A DNA stretch of 64,000 nt from Paenibacillus alginolyticus DSM 5050 = NBRC 15375 (GCF_000422905.1 NZ_AUGY01000026.1:1-64000); one strand, 5' to 3'; numbered from the stretch's first letter, positions 8,819-19,742 are shown. The notes: generated by a model not told the origin, from the letters alone. Translations and numbers: made by a program.

Positions 8819-9685
8819 TCAAGATGCAACTAATTTCATCATCATAATGCCAATGAACGCTAAAGCTAAGCCGGATTGTTCCATTATTGAGAATTTGTCC
8901 CTCAAAACAAAACGTGTATACAATAAGACGATCAATACGTTGAGTGCAACGACCGCGGAAACTAGCCCCGTTTTCCCCAGAGCGAACGCATGAATAATGA
9001 AGATCATTCCAATGACATTGGTGATCCCGACGACCATCCCAAACAGAAAGGTTCTTCGTTCTGTCCAACTGGCTGGCGCAGCTTCCTTGCCTCTATCCTT
9101 TGCCTTGTCCTTCAACCACCACAATCCAAAACAGCATGTCCCTGTTGCAAACATAAAAAATAGCGTTGGAAACAATGGCGCAGATACGATGGTTGTCCAT
9201 TTGCTGGACAAATCATTCCCGGCAAAAAGAAACAAAGCAAGCACTCCCCATCCGGCTCCTTGCAGATTCTTTAAGGTGATATCATTCGAGTACCGAACGA
9301 ATAAAATACCAACAACGATCACAATGAAGGCAAAGAATTGCCATAAATTGAGCCGCTCATCCCAAAGCAGGAATGCGACAAAGACCACAACGACCGAGGG
9401 TAAACCGGTGAGGATAGCAACTAATGAGGCTTTGCCTACCGCAAAGCCTTTGAACATACTGGCATTGGCTCCAAAGGAGAACAATCCCATCTGAACTCCA
9501 ATCAGAGCAGACACCGTCCACTGCTGCTGAGAAATAAGGGCGCAGCCGATGCTGACGAGCGCCCCCATAAAAAATGTGCCGCAGAGCAGCACATTTCGAT
9601 TCAGCGATTGCTGGCTGGTCCAGTGATATAGAATGCCTCGCAGTCCGAAGCTGACAGCTGCAAGTACTGAAAATATAAGCCACAT
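8819..9685 (-). CDS. EamA/DMT-family transporter
   Basis: Integral membrane protein of 288 residues with about ten hydrophobic segments arranged as two EamA repeats, typical of drug/metabolite transporters. The substrate is unknown. The gene ends only about 60 bases before the argS T-box, and no clear terminator separates them, so some read-through is possible. Confidence 0.82.
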   Translation of the reverse strand: MWLIFSVLAAVSFGLRGILYHWTSQQSLNRNVLLCGTFFMGALVSIGCALISQQQWTVSALIGVQMGLFSFGANASMFKGFAVGKASLVAILTGLPSVVVVFVAFLLWDERLNLWQFFAFIVIVVGILFVRYSNDITLKNLQGAGWGVLALFLFAGNDLSSKWTTIVSAPLFPTLFFMFATGTCCFGLWWLKDKAKDRGKEAAPASWTERRTFLFGMVVGITNVIGMIFIIHAFALGKTGLVSAVVALNVLIVLLYTRFVLRDKFSIMEQSGLALAFIGIMMMKLVAS

Positions 9686-9742
9686 GAGAACAGATGCCCC
9701 TTTCTTTTATGCAAAGATCGGGTTATTCTACCATATTAATCT

Positions 9743-11980
9743 TTATTGAACAATACTAGGTTGTAACAATAATCGTACAAGAATGGCATCGCCGCCAGCA
9801 GAAACTCTCACTTCCGCAAATTTGGCACCACGTTCATATTCACGACCTGTTCCTTCCGGAATGAAATAAGTCTCAATCCCATATTCAATGCCCTCATAGC
9901 CGATTTTGTTTCCATTCAAGCGAACCTCTCCAGGAGCAAGTGCTTCCCCTTTTGTATACACGCGGCGGTATTCATAAACACCTGTCGCCCCGTTCGGAGC
10001 AAGAACGACTGTAATTTTCCCCTTAGAATCTAGAACATGATTGTTATCTCCAAATAGTGGAGGCTCAGATATTTTATAGCGCAACCGCACATAATCACCC
10101 TGAATGAGAGAACGTGGATCAAGCGGTTCAAGCTGCAGCTTAATCAGCTGTCCGTGAGCGAGCAGCCACTCACTTTTACCAATTTGTAAGGACATAGCCA
10201 TAACTTGCAGCAGAACTAGCAGAGCAATAATCCAGCGGTTCATTGCGTAATTTGAGTGTACCTCATTTGATTCAATCGCTTCCAAACGATGTCTTTTTTC
10301 ATACCAAACCGTAAAAGCAAGTACCAAAATCCCGATGACAGCGAAGCTAATCGATTTGTGCAGAAGCTTCCAGGCCAAATCGTAATATTTGTATACCAGG
10401 AAAGCAATCCAAAAGCCCATTGACCAAGTATAAATCCATTTGATATGCAATTGTTTACTAATGACCAAAGCGAGAACAACGACGAGAAAGAACAGCACAT
10501 TGACTATATAATACCAAGCTGACTCCGCTATAAAGGTTAGGATAAATAAAGTTAGCAGAAAAGAAGGAAAACTGCTGTAAAGAATAGGCTGTCTGACTCT
10601 AACATTTGCTATGACCTGACCACTGGCAAACATAACGAATAGTAAGCCGGTAAGCACAGTCATAACAATAATACCGCTATCGATCCAATTGAAAAGTACG
10701 AAAGAAGCAATAATGACAGCCGCGAGAAAAAAGAAGATACGATGTACCAACCCAGCCATATAGATGAAAGCAGCTACCGTAAGCACTAGGAAAACCAATA
10801 GAATAGGAACATTCTCCTTAAAAACAGCCGCTCCTGCGCCAAGGAGCAATCCACTAATTAGAATTGTGTAACGCACTAAGGGATTTAGTTTTTTGGCTAT
10901 GATCATCGCAATAACAGTTACAATACCAAAGCCAATTAGTACATTCTCTGGGTTATTAAATCCTAGTACAACAGTAACAATACCAATGATCGTCAAGCTT
11001 CCTAGAAGCGAACCAATTATGATGACCGAAACCGTGAGGACACGAACGACCCATTTCGTAAAATCTCCATCCGGCTTCACTTGATCCGAAGCTTCTAAAT
11101 CTGAGCTATGTTCCGTTTCCAACTGCTTGGAGGAAGGATTCCAAGAGCGAATAAAGTTCATGAACTTCACATTCGCAAAGATGAACACGATAATAAACAA
11201 CAAGCTGGCAATGAAAAAGAACTCGTTATAATGCTGGATAATAAGCTCGATATATTTGACTGTCACCGTAATCGATACCCACAGTCCGGCAAATAAAAGA
11301 TAAGCTTTGTTCCTTGTCTTGTGAGTATAGTAAACAGCTGCCGCAAGTACGAGGATGAGAGGCAAATTCATAAACACACCGTACTTCTCGTACACATGCG
11401 AATTAGAAGCCACGACTAGAACGGCTATCCCAACTTGAAAAGAAATCCATTTGAGAAATGGCGAGTACAACCGGCCCTTCTCAGTCAAAACATACAAAAT
11501 GCCATTCGCAAGGGCGATTCCGAGCCAGGTGACAATTTGGATGACTTCCGCATCTGAACTCACTCCCCAACGCCCAAAGAAATAAATCCCATAAGCGAGA
11601 TGACCTAATATATAGGCCAGTACATAATAGGGCTGCCACCTGGTTAATAGGGCAAGTAAGAATGCCGGAATGAACCATACGGCGAACAAGCTGTAACTGT
11701 CAGCATGAGAATTGTAGGTTTGACCTATGAGTCCAACACCTACACCGAAGGATATACAACTCGCAAACAGGCTGAGTTTACTTAGAAACCGCCTGCCATT
11801 TTGACAAGAAAGCCATACAGATAAGCCGTAAAAACCCATAATAAGCACAAAGACAGGAATGAATTTCTCCCAGCGGTTTAATTCCTCCCAATTCGTAGCA
11901 AAAAAATATGCAATGGCGGTTAGTAGAGCACTAGCTCCCAATACATAGCCTAGCCCAATCGTAACAAATTTGGATTTCAT
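9743..11980 (-). CDS. DUF2157 / GDYxxLxY-type large membrane protein
   Basis: Protein of 745 residues with a DUF2157-like N-terminus (ATNWEELNRWEKF, then GQTYNSHADSY) and some 18-20 hydrophobic segments. The C-terminal extracytoplasmic domain carries the GDYVRLRY signature near residue 640. Function is not known for this family. The start follows GAGAGGAGG. It stands alone on the minus strand, ending next to the EamA gene. Confidence 0.8.
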   Translation of the reverse strand: MKSKFVTIGLGYVLGASALLTAIAYFFATNWEELNRWEKFIPVFVLIMGFYGLSVWLSCQNGRRFLSKLSLFASCISFGVGVGLIGQTYNSHADSYSLFAVWFIPAFLLALLTRWQPYYVLAYILGHLAYGIYFFGRWGVSSDAEVIQIVTWLGIALANGILYVLTEKGRLYSPFLKWISFQVGIAVLVVASNSHVYEKYGVFMNLPLILVLAAAVYYTHKTRNKAYLLFAGLWVSITVTVKYIELIIQHYNEFFFIASLLFIIVFIFANVKFMNFIRSWNPSSKQLETEHSSDLEASDQVKPDGDFTKWVVRVLTVSVIIIGSLLGSLTIIGIVTVVLGFNNPENVLIGFGIVTVIAMIIAKKLNPLVRYTILISGLLLGAGAAVFKENVPILLVFLVLTVAAFIYMAGLVHRIFFFLAAVIIASFVLFNWIDSGIIVMTVLTGLLFVMFASGQVIANVRVRQPILYSSFPSFLLTLFILTFIAESAWYYIVNVLFFLVVVLALVISKQLHIKWIYTWSMGFWIAFLVYKYYDLAWKLLHKSISFAVIGILVLAFTVWYEKRHRLEAIESNEVHSNYAMNRWIIALLVLLQVMAMSLQIGKSEWLLAHGQLIKLQLEPLDPRSLIQGDYVRLRYKISEPPLFGDNNHVLDSKGKITVVLAPNGATGVYEYRRVYTKGEALAPGEVRLNGNKIGYEGIEYGIETYFIPEGTGREYERGAKFAEVRVSAGGDAILVRLLLQPSIVQ

Positions 11981-12096
11981 GATGATATTCCTCCTCTCGC
12001 TTACTTCTAATTGTACTAGAGATATACAGTTTGAGAAGTACTATCTATTCCTAGTACCAGATCATTAGCCTAGGGTGGATTCCGCTTTTATGACAC

Positions 12097-12150
12097 AAGG
12101 ATAAACGACTCCGTCGTCCTTCAGGGACGAGCGCGTTTGTCAAGACTGAT
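12097..12150. repeat. Dispersed hairpin element, copy A
   Basis: A CGTCC-loop-GGGACG hairpin with flanking ACG/CGT pairing and a conserved tail GCGTTTGTCAAGA. The same arrangement recurs at 43170-43212 (copy B) with roughly 70 percent identity by eye. It lies between the broken chemoreceptor gene and the DUF2157 gene. It has no poly-T tail on either strand. Confidence 0.5.
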
Positions 12151-12240
12151 GACGCGAAGTGTAATAAAACTTATACTTTCTTATCTACTGAAAAAAGCCA
12201 GCACTAGGCTGGCAAGTAATCAAATGAGAAGCGATTATCG

Positions 12241-13983
12241 TCAATCTGTAATCTTAAAATTTTGAACAGAACTTTGCAGGACAACAGCCATATCTGATAA
12301 TTGGCGAATCGCTGAAGTAATTTCCTGAATGGAAGCACTTTGCTCTTGAGCAGCAGCCGCCACCTCCTCGTAACCTGCCGATTGTTCCTCGGTAATGCCA
12401 GAGATTTTCTGCATAGCGTTAGAAATAATCTCAAAGGATCTTTCCGCTCTCTCTAAAGTCTCGATCAAGCGGTCTGTCCGATTAGTGAAAATGGAAATAC
12501 CGTAAAAATAACTTTGAAATTTTCATATGTATCGTTAATCCAGCTTTGACCTTGTTCGACTGCTTGATTTCCTTGAACAATGCTCTCCATGACAAGAAGG
12601 CTGTCATTTTGAGTACTGGAAACAAGCTCGGTGATCGAGCTTGCGGCTTTCGTCGATTGCTCCGCCAGCTTCTTCACTTCGCCAGCTACAACAGCAAAGC
12701 CTTTGCCCTGTTCGCCAACCCGTGCCGCTTCAATCGAAGCATTCAGAGCCAGCAGGTTCGTCTGCTGTGCAATTTCGGTGATGATATGGATAATTTCCCC
12801 AATTTCCTTCGAGCGGTTTCCTAGCTGCTGCGCCGCTTCTTGGGAATGCTTCATCTCTTTCTGAATCACATTCATCTGATGTAACGTCTTCTCAACGAGC
12901 TGCTGGCCGTCAGCAGATTGCGCACCTACTTTATGGGCCATTTCCTGCATCTCTTTGACTTCCGATGTTACTTCTGATAACTCCGTATTGATCTCAACGA
13001 TGGATGAAGTACTCTCTGTAATCGAAGAAACAACTTCAGCAACGCCCTCGTTCATGCTGTTCATGGAAACGGCAACTTGCCCAGCACTTGAGCTGGATTC
13101 GTCTGCTGACTGATACAATTGCGCGCTTGTATTAGTAATGAGGTTGGAGGAAGAAAATATTTGGCGGATCAGGGAATCTAAATTCTGACGCATCTCATTA
13201 AACGCATTTGCCAATTTACCAATCTCATCTACTCGCTGGATAGAGACTTGTGCAGACAAATCTCCGGCAGCAACCTTCTCAGTTACACGCATCAATTGAA
13301 TGACCGGTCGCGTCACACTTCGGCTGATGAAATAGCCAATCAGGCCGCCTAGTACGATAACGATTAAGGTAATCGTAAAGGTTGTCCATAACAATTCTTG
13401 CTGCGTCTTGGGAACGACTCGAAGCGTCCAAATCAATGCCGACAATTCCGACGTTTTCGCCTTTACCATTTTTGAGGGGAACAAAGACAGATTTATGTAT
13501 GCCAAATTCATCCTTATAAATCTCACTGATCGTTAGTTTATTTTCTTTGATCGCGTTGTTCATTTCAGGTGTAAAGGGATACTCGGAGCCATAATCTTCA
13601 TCAACCCCGGTTAAAATGACGATTTGATCTTTATTTTGAACTTTCTGCAGGACATAAACATTCTCAAGAGAGTCTTGCTTTTTGAATTGCTCAAACTGCT
13701 GTTTAATTTTGGTATAGGCCGGTTTATCCTTGCCAGTAATTTCATCAGCATGTTCGGGAATAGAGGTCAAATATTTCGATACATTTTCAATGTTTGTCGT
13801 TAATCTTAGAACGAATTGATCTTCAAGCTTCGTTGTTAAACTTTTGCTGGTCAAATAGCCAGAGACGGAGAAAGCTGCGCATACAAATAGCAACAGCAGC
13901 AAGATACTGCTCGTCATTTTTACCGCGATTTGTCCTCTGAACCAGTTTAAAATTTTTGTTGGAGCATGCTTTGCCACTTTCAA
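12241..13983 (-). pseudogene. Methyl-accepting chemotaxis protein, frameshifted twice
   Basis: Reconstructed MCP with an N-terminal membrane segment, periplasmic Cache-type sensor, second membrane segment ([17 protein letters not shown]), HAMP domain and signalling domain with hairpin tip [32 protein letters not shown]-like residues. Two single-base shifts break it. An extra A near 13419 changes DLDAS-VVPKTQQ to [10 protein letters not shown] missing T in the run at 12504-12508 separates the last 80 residues (…FYGISIF…). The start overlaps the decarboxylase end, so the two genes form one operon behind the c-di-GMP riboswitch. Real decay and assembly error are both possible. Confidence 0.85.
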
Positions 13984-15640
13984 TTACCTCCCGCTTAAAA
14001 TCGATGTTTCGGAATATTTCTCGTAGACTTGCGCTACGGTTTCCTTCAAATATAGAACGATGTCATGCACATGTTTGGTCTCTGTATAAGGGGAGATGAC
14101 AAAAATCTTTGTCGCGTACAGTGCAACAGAACTATCATCCTTCGTTTGAACAAGCAGATGCTTTTTGGTATCGCCAAAAAATATACGGTCGCGATGATTC
14201 CCTAGCATTTCGAACAAACGCACATTAAATTTATTATTCCGTTCAATTTCCTTAAGCGTGCACTTGCCCGAAACTTCTTCCTGAAAATGAGGACTGCCTT
14301 CCGGATAAATACGAAAAAGTGTAATAATGCCAGGGTTATCGTTATTAACGATCTCAGCTTGAGGGATTTCTTGGCGCAGCGCTTCCCTGAAAGCGAGATT
14401 AACCTCAACGAACTGGGCCAGTAATTGCTGATACCCTTGAATGCCGAATGCAAGCAAAGCACTGTATATGCTAATGGAGCTAGCCATGCGCGAGCACTCC
14501 AACGTATATCCGGTATGATACTGCCCGTATCCCCGATGTCCAACATAAGGGGTTTCATCTGGATGCAAATCCATGAGTCTTAAATCGGCGGCATCCTTGA
14601 CCAGGAATAGGCTTGTCACGTAAGGGGTTTGACCCAGTTTTTGAAAATCGAAGCAGAGTGAGTCCGCCAAATGCAAATGCTTCATTTTGCTTTGAATAGA
14701 AATTAAAGCCTGAGTGACATCATTCTTAAATTCGAGTGGATTAGCAGTGAAATCATAGTCATTAAAGAATGCAAAGAATCCACCTAAAGCTGAGTCTGCA
14801 TGTATATGAGGTCTATGCAAACCATGATGAACTGCTGCCTTGTCTGACACGGCATAAATTTGTTCCAAATCATCAATCCCCATCGCATCCGTTGTTCCTG
14901 TTGTAGCTACAATGTAAATTGGGATTCCGCCTCGTGCAATCACTTCTTCCATATTAACTCGGAGATCATTTACATCCATGGAGCTATCTGCATTCGTGCG
15001 AACTCTGATCAATCTATCGCTTCCTATGCCCGATGCCTCCATAGATTTAAACAAGCTGTAGTGAGCGGCATCGGAACAAAATGCATACAAGTTGTCGGGA
15101 ACACCTTTTTGCAAGGCGTCCGGAACGAATTTAGATATTGCTATCCGAAGTCCTGAGAAGACAGCTCCTTGTCCGCCCCACGTCGTATACCCGCCGCTTT
15201 TCAACGCATCATAGCCTATTAATTTGGACATCATGCTGATTACCCTTACTTCTGCTTCAGCTCCGGCCGGGCCGTATACATCCCATAAATTGTTGCCGTT
15301 AACCAAGAACGCTGCAATCATGCCCATAATTCCCGGGATGCTTCGTCAAGAAATTTTTCGTATGATAAGGATGATCATGCAGCAATTTCAATAACTCGGT
15401 ATTAACTTCCTCCATAGGGACACTGCCATTAAGGATGGAGCTATTTCGAATAAGGTTGTTATAGAAAGTTCCTGTTCGGTTTTTCTCGCCCTTGAGATTG
15501 ACGCCATCCGGGTTTTTTAGATCATCGACTCCCGTTACTAATTGTTCAATGAGCCGTAAAACCATTTGACGCGTTTGTTGGTTTCCATCCTCACTGGGGA
15601 ATAATTGCTGTACATTCGTTAGTCTTTTCTCTCTCATCAT
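13984..15640 (-). pseudogene. PLP-dependent group II decarboxylase, frameshifted
   Basis: Amino-acid decarboxylase of the group II (aromatic-L-amino-acid/glutamate/diaminobutyrate) type. The cofactor motif HADSALGGF corresponds to HVDAAWGG, and the PLP lysine lies in SLCFDFQK. The N-terminal 104 codons (15640 to about 15332) and the rest are in different frames. Removing one G at 15332-15334 restores HPGIMGMIAAFLVNGNNLWDVYGPAG. The substrate is not identifiable. It is the first gene after the c-di-GMP riboswitch and abuts the MCP gene. Confidence 0.82.
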
Positions 15641-15726
15641 TTCTCTCCTATCGATAGAATTACTTGAAGAAAATGTTCACAAAAAAAAGGAGAAACAAAG
15701 GCATAAATGCCCTATTCCACCAATTG

Positions 15727-15820
15727 CTACAATGCAACTGGCTGACATATCCTTGTTGGATGTAGTCCCTCTAGCTTTGCGTCCCTATTTTTCAATAGGT
15801 TTGCCATTATAAAGTTGTAG
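15727..15820 (-). promoter_or_regulatory. Cyclic-di-GMP-I (GEMM-I) riboswitch aptamer
   Basis: The minus strand reads GGCAAACC, a GAAA tetraloop hairpin, GGGACGCAAAGC, then a second hairpin and …GTCAGCC, the conserved core of class I c-di-GMP riboswitches. P1 is formed by CTACAA (15820-15815) and TTGTAG (15732-15727). The 3' strand of P1 can alternatively join CCAGTTGC…GCAATTGG (15740-15719). A hairpin GGCAT/ATGCC and a T8 run follow before the decarboxylase start at 15640, a plausible expression platform. The direction of control cannot be decided by eye. Confidence 0.9.
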
Positions 15821-16089
15821 GTGAAAAATCCCATCTTCGACATTAATCGACAGCAAAAATTTACAATTTTATACATTAGTATAGTATAGTAAACTGAATA
15901 AAAAAACATAATTTTCCATTATTGTTTGTTAAGTTATTATATTGTAACTAAATTGCTTTTTTAACATTTTCCACGCCCCCTGGTAAAATAGGATCATTTG
16001 TCTCTCTTCGAGACATTTATACCCATCCATTTATGCAATAAATGCTAGAATCTTGCAGTACTTTTCTAGGACTTTTATCACACAAATAA

Positions 16090-16142
16090 AAAAATAAGCT
16101 TCGTCACGACTTCCTAACGAGGAGTCTGACAAAGCTTATTTT
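16090..16142. terminator. Terminator of the ABC exporter operon
   Basis: Long stem with arms AAAATAAGCTT (16091-16101) and AAGCTTATTTT (16132-16142), largely paired inside. T-rich on both strands, so it may also stop plus-strand transcription. Confidence 0.7.
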
Positions 16143-16165
16143 CAACTCTCAATTGCAGATTCATG

Positions 16166-17968
16166 CTATGAAATGGTTTGTGCAGCATCCATATTCCCCT
16201 GTGAATGCAGAAATAATTGCTCGTAATAGCCCCGAAGCGCAAGTAATTGAGCGTGGTTCCCTTCTTCAACAATCTTGCCTTGACTCATCACAATGATGCG
16301 GTTAGCATGCATAATAGTCGAGATGCGATGCGCGATGACAAGTGTCGTTCTTCCTTCGGCTACAACCTGCAGCGCGGATTGAATCAACTGCTCCGTTTGT
16401 GAATCCAAATTCGCTGTAGCTTCATCAAGAATCAGTACTTTCGGCTGGAATACGATAATTCGCGCAAACGAGATCAGCTGTCTCTCTCCTGCGGAAAGCC
16501 CGCTTCCTCTCTCGGAAATGCGTGTTTCATAACCATCCTTCATTCGTGAAACGAGATTGTCTGCCCCAACCATCCGGCATGCCTCAATCACTTCTTCACG
16601 CGTTATGGTTTCATCGAACATCCGAACATTGTCTAGTATGCTGCCAGCGTATAAGTACGGTTCTTGCTGTACAAGTCCAACCATTCGGTGTAGATCAGCT
16701 TGCGGGATATCTCGAAGATCCGTGCCATCCATGCGGATACTTCCCTCCTGCACATCATAAAAGCGGCAAAGCAGACTAATCAGCGAGCTTTTCCCCGCGC
16801 CGGTCGTTCCAACAATGCCAATCATTTCGCCGGGCTCAATATGCAGCTCTAGATCCTCAATAACAGCCGTATCCTTCGAATAACCAAAATGTACATGATT
16901 GAAATGAATGTCCCCTTTAACGTCATTGAGCGAAATTGGCGGCACGCCTTCCTTATCCTTTACTTCCGGCTGAATGGAGAAGATATTCCAAATTCGATTG
17001 ACCGATACAGTCGTAGATTGAAGAGTATTCCACTGCTGAGTAATGTTATTAATCGGTTGAAAAAACTGCCGGATATACGTAATAAAAGCGTACAATACAC
17101 CGAATTCAATCGTTTTATCAAACACGGCCATACCGCCAATCCAAGTAATAAAGGCTACCGATAAATTCCCCAAAATATCAAAGGAACGATTGAACAACAC
17201 ATTGGTACGAATTTCTCTCAAATTAGCTCGAAAATACCCAAGATTCCGCTCCGTGAAGCGATTCATCTGCTCCTTCTCTTGATGAAAAGCCTGAATGAGA
17301 TGCATCCCAGATAAATTCTCAGCGGCAAAAGCAACCATTTGAGACAGCTGCGTCCTTGAGAGCTGATAAGTTTTGCGCATATATCTGCGAAAGCTGACCG
17401 CTATGAGCACAATGATCGGAATCACGATCATGCTGTAGAGCGTTAGCTGCGAGTCTAGATGATACATCAGCACTATGATGAATACGAGTGTCATGCCGTC
17501 GCGTACCAGACTTAGAAGAACCTGCGTAAAAAATTGATTCAGTGTCTCCGTGTCACTAGAAACATGTGTAATTAGGCTGCCGCTTGGCGTCCGGTCATAA
17601 TAAGACATCGACTGCTTAAAGATGTGCTCGAACAAATCCTTGCGTATTTTGGCGACGATGCTTTGCCCGGCAAACTGCAATAAATTGTTCTGCAGATAAC
17701 TGAAGAATAAACTGCTGATAGATAAACCTGCATAGAACAAGCAAATGAGCAGCAGGGAGCGATAGTCATTTTTCCCAATCATCAAATTATCATCAATCGC
17801 GATCTTAACCAGATAAGGTTGAAACAGATCCGCTGCTATCCCCAGTATTGCGCAAAATAAAACAGCAGCAAAGGTGAACCTATGCGGTTTGGCATAAGCA
17901 GATAAAGAACGAAAGGAAGATCGCGTCTTCTGCCGCTCCTCATTGTTTTTGTTACTCGGTTTGGGCAT
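16166..17968 (-). CDS. ABC exporter subunit with active nucleotide site (BmrD/YheH-like)
   Basis: Half-transporter of 600 residues: six-helix membrane domain, then a nucleotide-binding domain with Walker A GTTGAGKSS, a variant signature LSAGERQL and Walker B VLILDEATANLD with the catalytic Glu. The start at 17968 (MPKPSN) is chosen because GAGGGAGG precedes it; a frame-open ATG at 18025 lies deep in the upstream gene. Overlaps the partner by 17 bases. Together they resemble heterodimeric multidrug exporters such as B. subtilis BmrCD. The substrate is unknown. Confidence 0.85.
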   Translation of the reverse strand: MPKPSNKNNEERQKTRSSFRSLSAYAKPHRFTFAAVLFCAILGIAADLFQPYLVKIAIDDNLMIGKNDYRSLLLICLFYAGLSISSLFFSYLQNNLLQFAGQSIVAKIRKDLFEHIFKQSMSYYDRTPSGSLITHVSSDTETLNQFFTQVLLSLVRDGMTLVFIIVLMYHLDSQLTLYSMIVIPIIVLIAVSFRRYMRKTYQLSRTQLSQMVAFAAENLSGMHLIQAFHQEKEQMNRFTERNLGYFRANLREIRTNVLFNRSFDILGNLSVAFITWIGGMAVFDKTIEFGVLYAFITYIRQFFQPINNITQQWNTLQSTTVSVNRIWNIFSIQPEVKDKEGVPPISLNDVKGDIHFNHVHFGYSKDTAVIEDLELHIEPGEMIGIVGTTGAGKSSLISLLCRFYDVQEGSIRMDGTDLRDIPQADLHRMVGLVQQEPYLYAGSILDNVRMFDETITREEVIEACRMVGADNLVSRMKDGYETRISERGSGLSAGERQLISFARIIVFQPKVLILDEATANLDSQTEQLIQSALQVVAEGRTTLVIAHRISTIMHANRIIVMSQGKIVEEGNHAQLLALRGYYEQLFLHSQGNMDAAQTIS

Positions 17969-19742
17969 CGTCGCTGCCTCCCTCTTGTATCGCATGAAGC
18001 TCGGCGTACAAGCCTTCTTGCGCAATTAGCTCTTCGTGCGTGCCGCGCTGTACAATCCTGCCTTCATGCAGCACGATAATCTCATCTGTATGCTTCAGAG
18101 CGGAGATACGATGAGCGATCCAAATCGTCGTTTTGTTCAATCGCTCCTTGCGGATCGTATCAATAATGCGCTTCTCCGTCACAGAGTCTACAGCGCTTAC
18201 ACTATCGTCTAGAATCATCAAAGGAGAATCCTTAATGATCCCTCTGGCTAAGCTTGTTCGTTGACGCTGCCCTCCCGATAAGGTGACACCGCGCTCTCCC
18301 AGCTTCGTCTCAAACTTTTCAGGGAATGACGTAATGCTGGAGAGGATTTGAGCTTTTTTGGCAGCTCGCTCGACCTGCTCTAAGGGTGATTCTCTTTTAT
18401 AAAAGGCGATGTTATCCCGGATGGTCGTGCTAAACAAGAACCCCTCTTGCGGTACGTAAGCGATTTGATTACGCAGGCTTTCTAATGTCACATCGCGAAT
18501 ATCCGTATCCCCGATCCATACCGTCCCCTCCGGTGGGTCGTATATCCTAAGCATGAGCTTCACCAAGGTCGATTTGCCGCTGCCTGTTTTCCCGATAATG
18601 CCAATGGATTTACCAGGTTCAATCGTTAATGTTATGTCATGAAGTACTTCATCTTCGTCATCTGGATAGGCAAAGGACAAATGTTCAATCCGAATTCCCT
18701 CGTGATCGAGGTCGGATATTTGCGCAAGCTCCTTTTGCACAATTTCGGATTTCAAATCGAGCAGCTCATTCATGCGTTCTAGCGAAGCTCGAGAGCGCTG
18801 CATAGCATTAATAACGCGGCCAATTTGCTGTAAAGGGTTTACCATCATCCGTATGTATAGCGTTAATTCAACGAAATTGCCAATCGTAATCCGCCCTTGA
18901 ATAGTCAAATAGCCCCCAAAAGCAATCGCTATGATCAGCGATATTGCGCCCAGAAACGGAATAAGTGCTTCAAATAAGGAAGAAAGTCGAACGAGCCTCA
19001 ATTGGTTGTCACGAATCCGATCTACCGTATCGCTAAACCTACGAACCATGATGGGTTCAACCGCAAATTTCTTAGCTACCCGTATGCCTCCGAATTGCTC
19101 CTCGGCCGACTCCGTCATTTTGCCTAATGCTTCTTGTACGTGTAAGGAATGCTTTTTAATAATAGGCTGAAATCGAACGGTTAGAACAGGAATAAGCAAT
19201 AAGGGCAATATACAGATAAGAATTAAATAGAGCGGGATCGAACTGAAAATCATCATTAGAATGACAGCCGTGATCAAAATCGCAGAGTTTACCACTTGGT
19301 TAATCCCCATGGATATCGATTCTCGAATGACAGTTACGTCATTCATCACATAACTGAGCAGCTTACCCACACCGTTCTTTGAGTAAAATGTTGCGCCTAG
19401 CTGTGTGAAATGGTTAAACAAGCGGTTTCTTGAAACAAACTCGAAGCGTCTTCCGTTACGCATGATCATGTACTGGCCGATGGCTGTCAAAATACCGAAT
19501 GTAACGCCGATCGTCAGCAGCTTCAGACTGTAGTCAATAATTAGAGTTTTGTTTAAACGTCCTTGCTGCAGCTGATCTGTAAACATGCCTAGCAGCTTCG
19601 GGTAATACGAATGAATAATGTTACCTAAAGAAATGGACAATGCGGCTACGACGTACAACGGCCATTTCTCTTTGAAGAAATCAAACAATAACCGTGTAGA
19701 CTTCAAAACGACATCACTTCCTGCTACAAGTTTGTCTAGCAA
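17952..19742 (-). CDS. ABC exporter subunit with degenerate nucleotide site (BmrC/YheI-like)
   Basis: Half-transporter of up to 596 residues. Walker A is GKTGSGKST, the signature is a canonical LSGGQRQR, but Walker B reads LMILDDSVSAVD, with Asp where the catalytic Glu should be. That substitution marks the degenerate-site subunit of heterodimeric exporters, and this order (degenerate subunit first) matches bmrC-bmrD. The start is uncertain: TTG 19742 or a TTG twelve codons later, after AGGAAG. Inner membrane. Confidence 0.85.
   Translation of the reverse strand: MLDKLVAGSDVVLKSTRLLFDFFKEKWPLYVVAALSISLGNIIHSYYPKLLGMFTDQLQQGRLNKTLIIDYSLKLLTIGVTFGILTAIGQYMIMRNGRRFEFVSRNRLFNHFTQLGATFYSKNGVGKLLSYVMNDVTVIRESISMGINQVVNSAILITAVILMMIFSSIPLYLILICILPLLLIPVLTVRFQPIIKKHSLHVQEALGKMTESAEEQFGGIRVAKKFAVEPIMVRRFSDTVDRIRDNQLRLVRLSSLFEALIPFLGAISLIIAIAFGGYLTIQGRITIGNFVELTLYIRMMVNPLQQIGRVINAMQRSRASLERMNELLDLKSEIVQKELAQISDLDHEGIRIEHLSFAYPDDEDEVLHDITLTIEPGKSIGIIGKTGSGKSTLVKLMLRIYDPPEGTVWIGDTDIRDVTLESLRNQIAYVPQEGFLFSTTIRDNIAFYKRESPLEQVERAAKKAQILSSITSFPEKFETKLGERGVTLSGGQRQRTSLARGIIKDSPLMILDDSVSAVDSVTEKRIIDTIRKERLNKTTIWIAHRISALKHTDEIIVLHEGRIVQRGTHEELIAQEGLYAELHAIQEGGSDDAQTE

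Noticed and set aside
15727-15909. 60-residue minus-strand ORF
   Set aside because: It lies across the c-di-GMP riboswitch aptamer and has no ribosome site; the RNA structure explains the conservation.
16166-19742. Two ABC genes as unrelated exporters
   Set aside because: The 17-base overlap and complementary intact/degenerate Walker B motifs fit one heterodimer.
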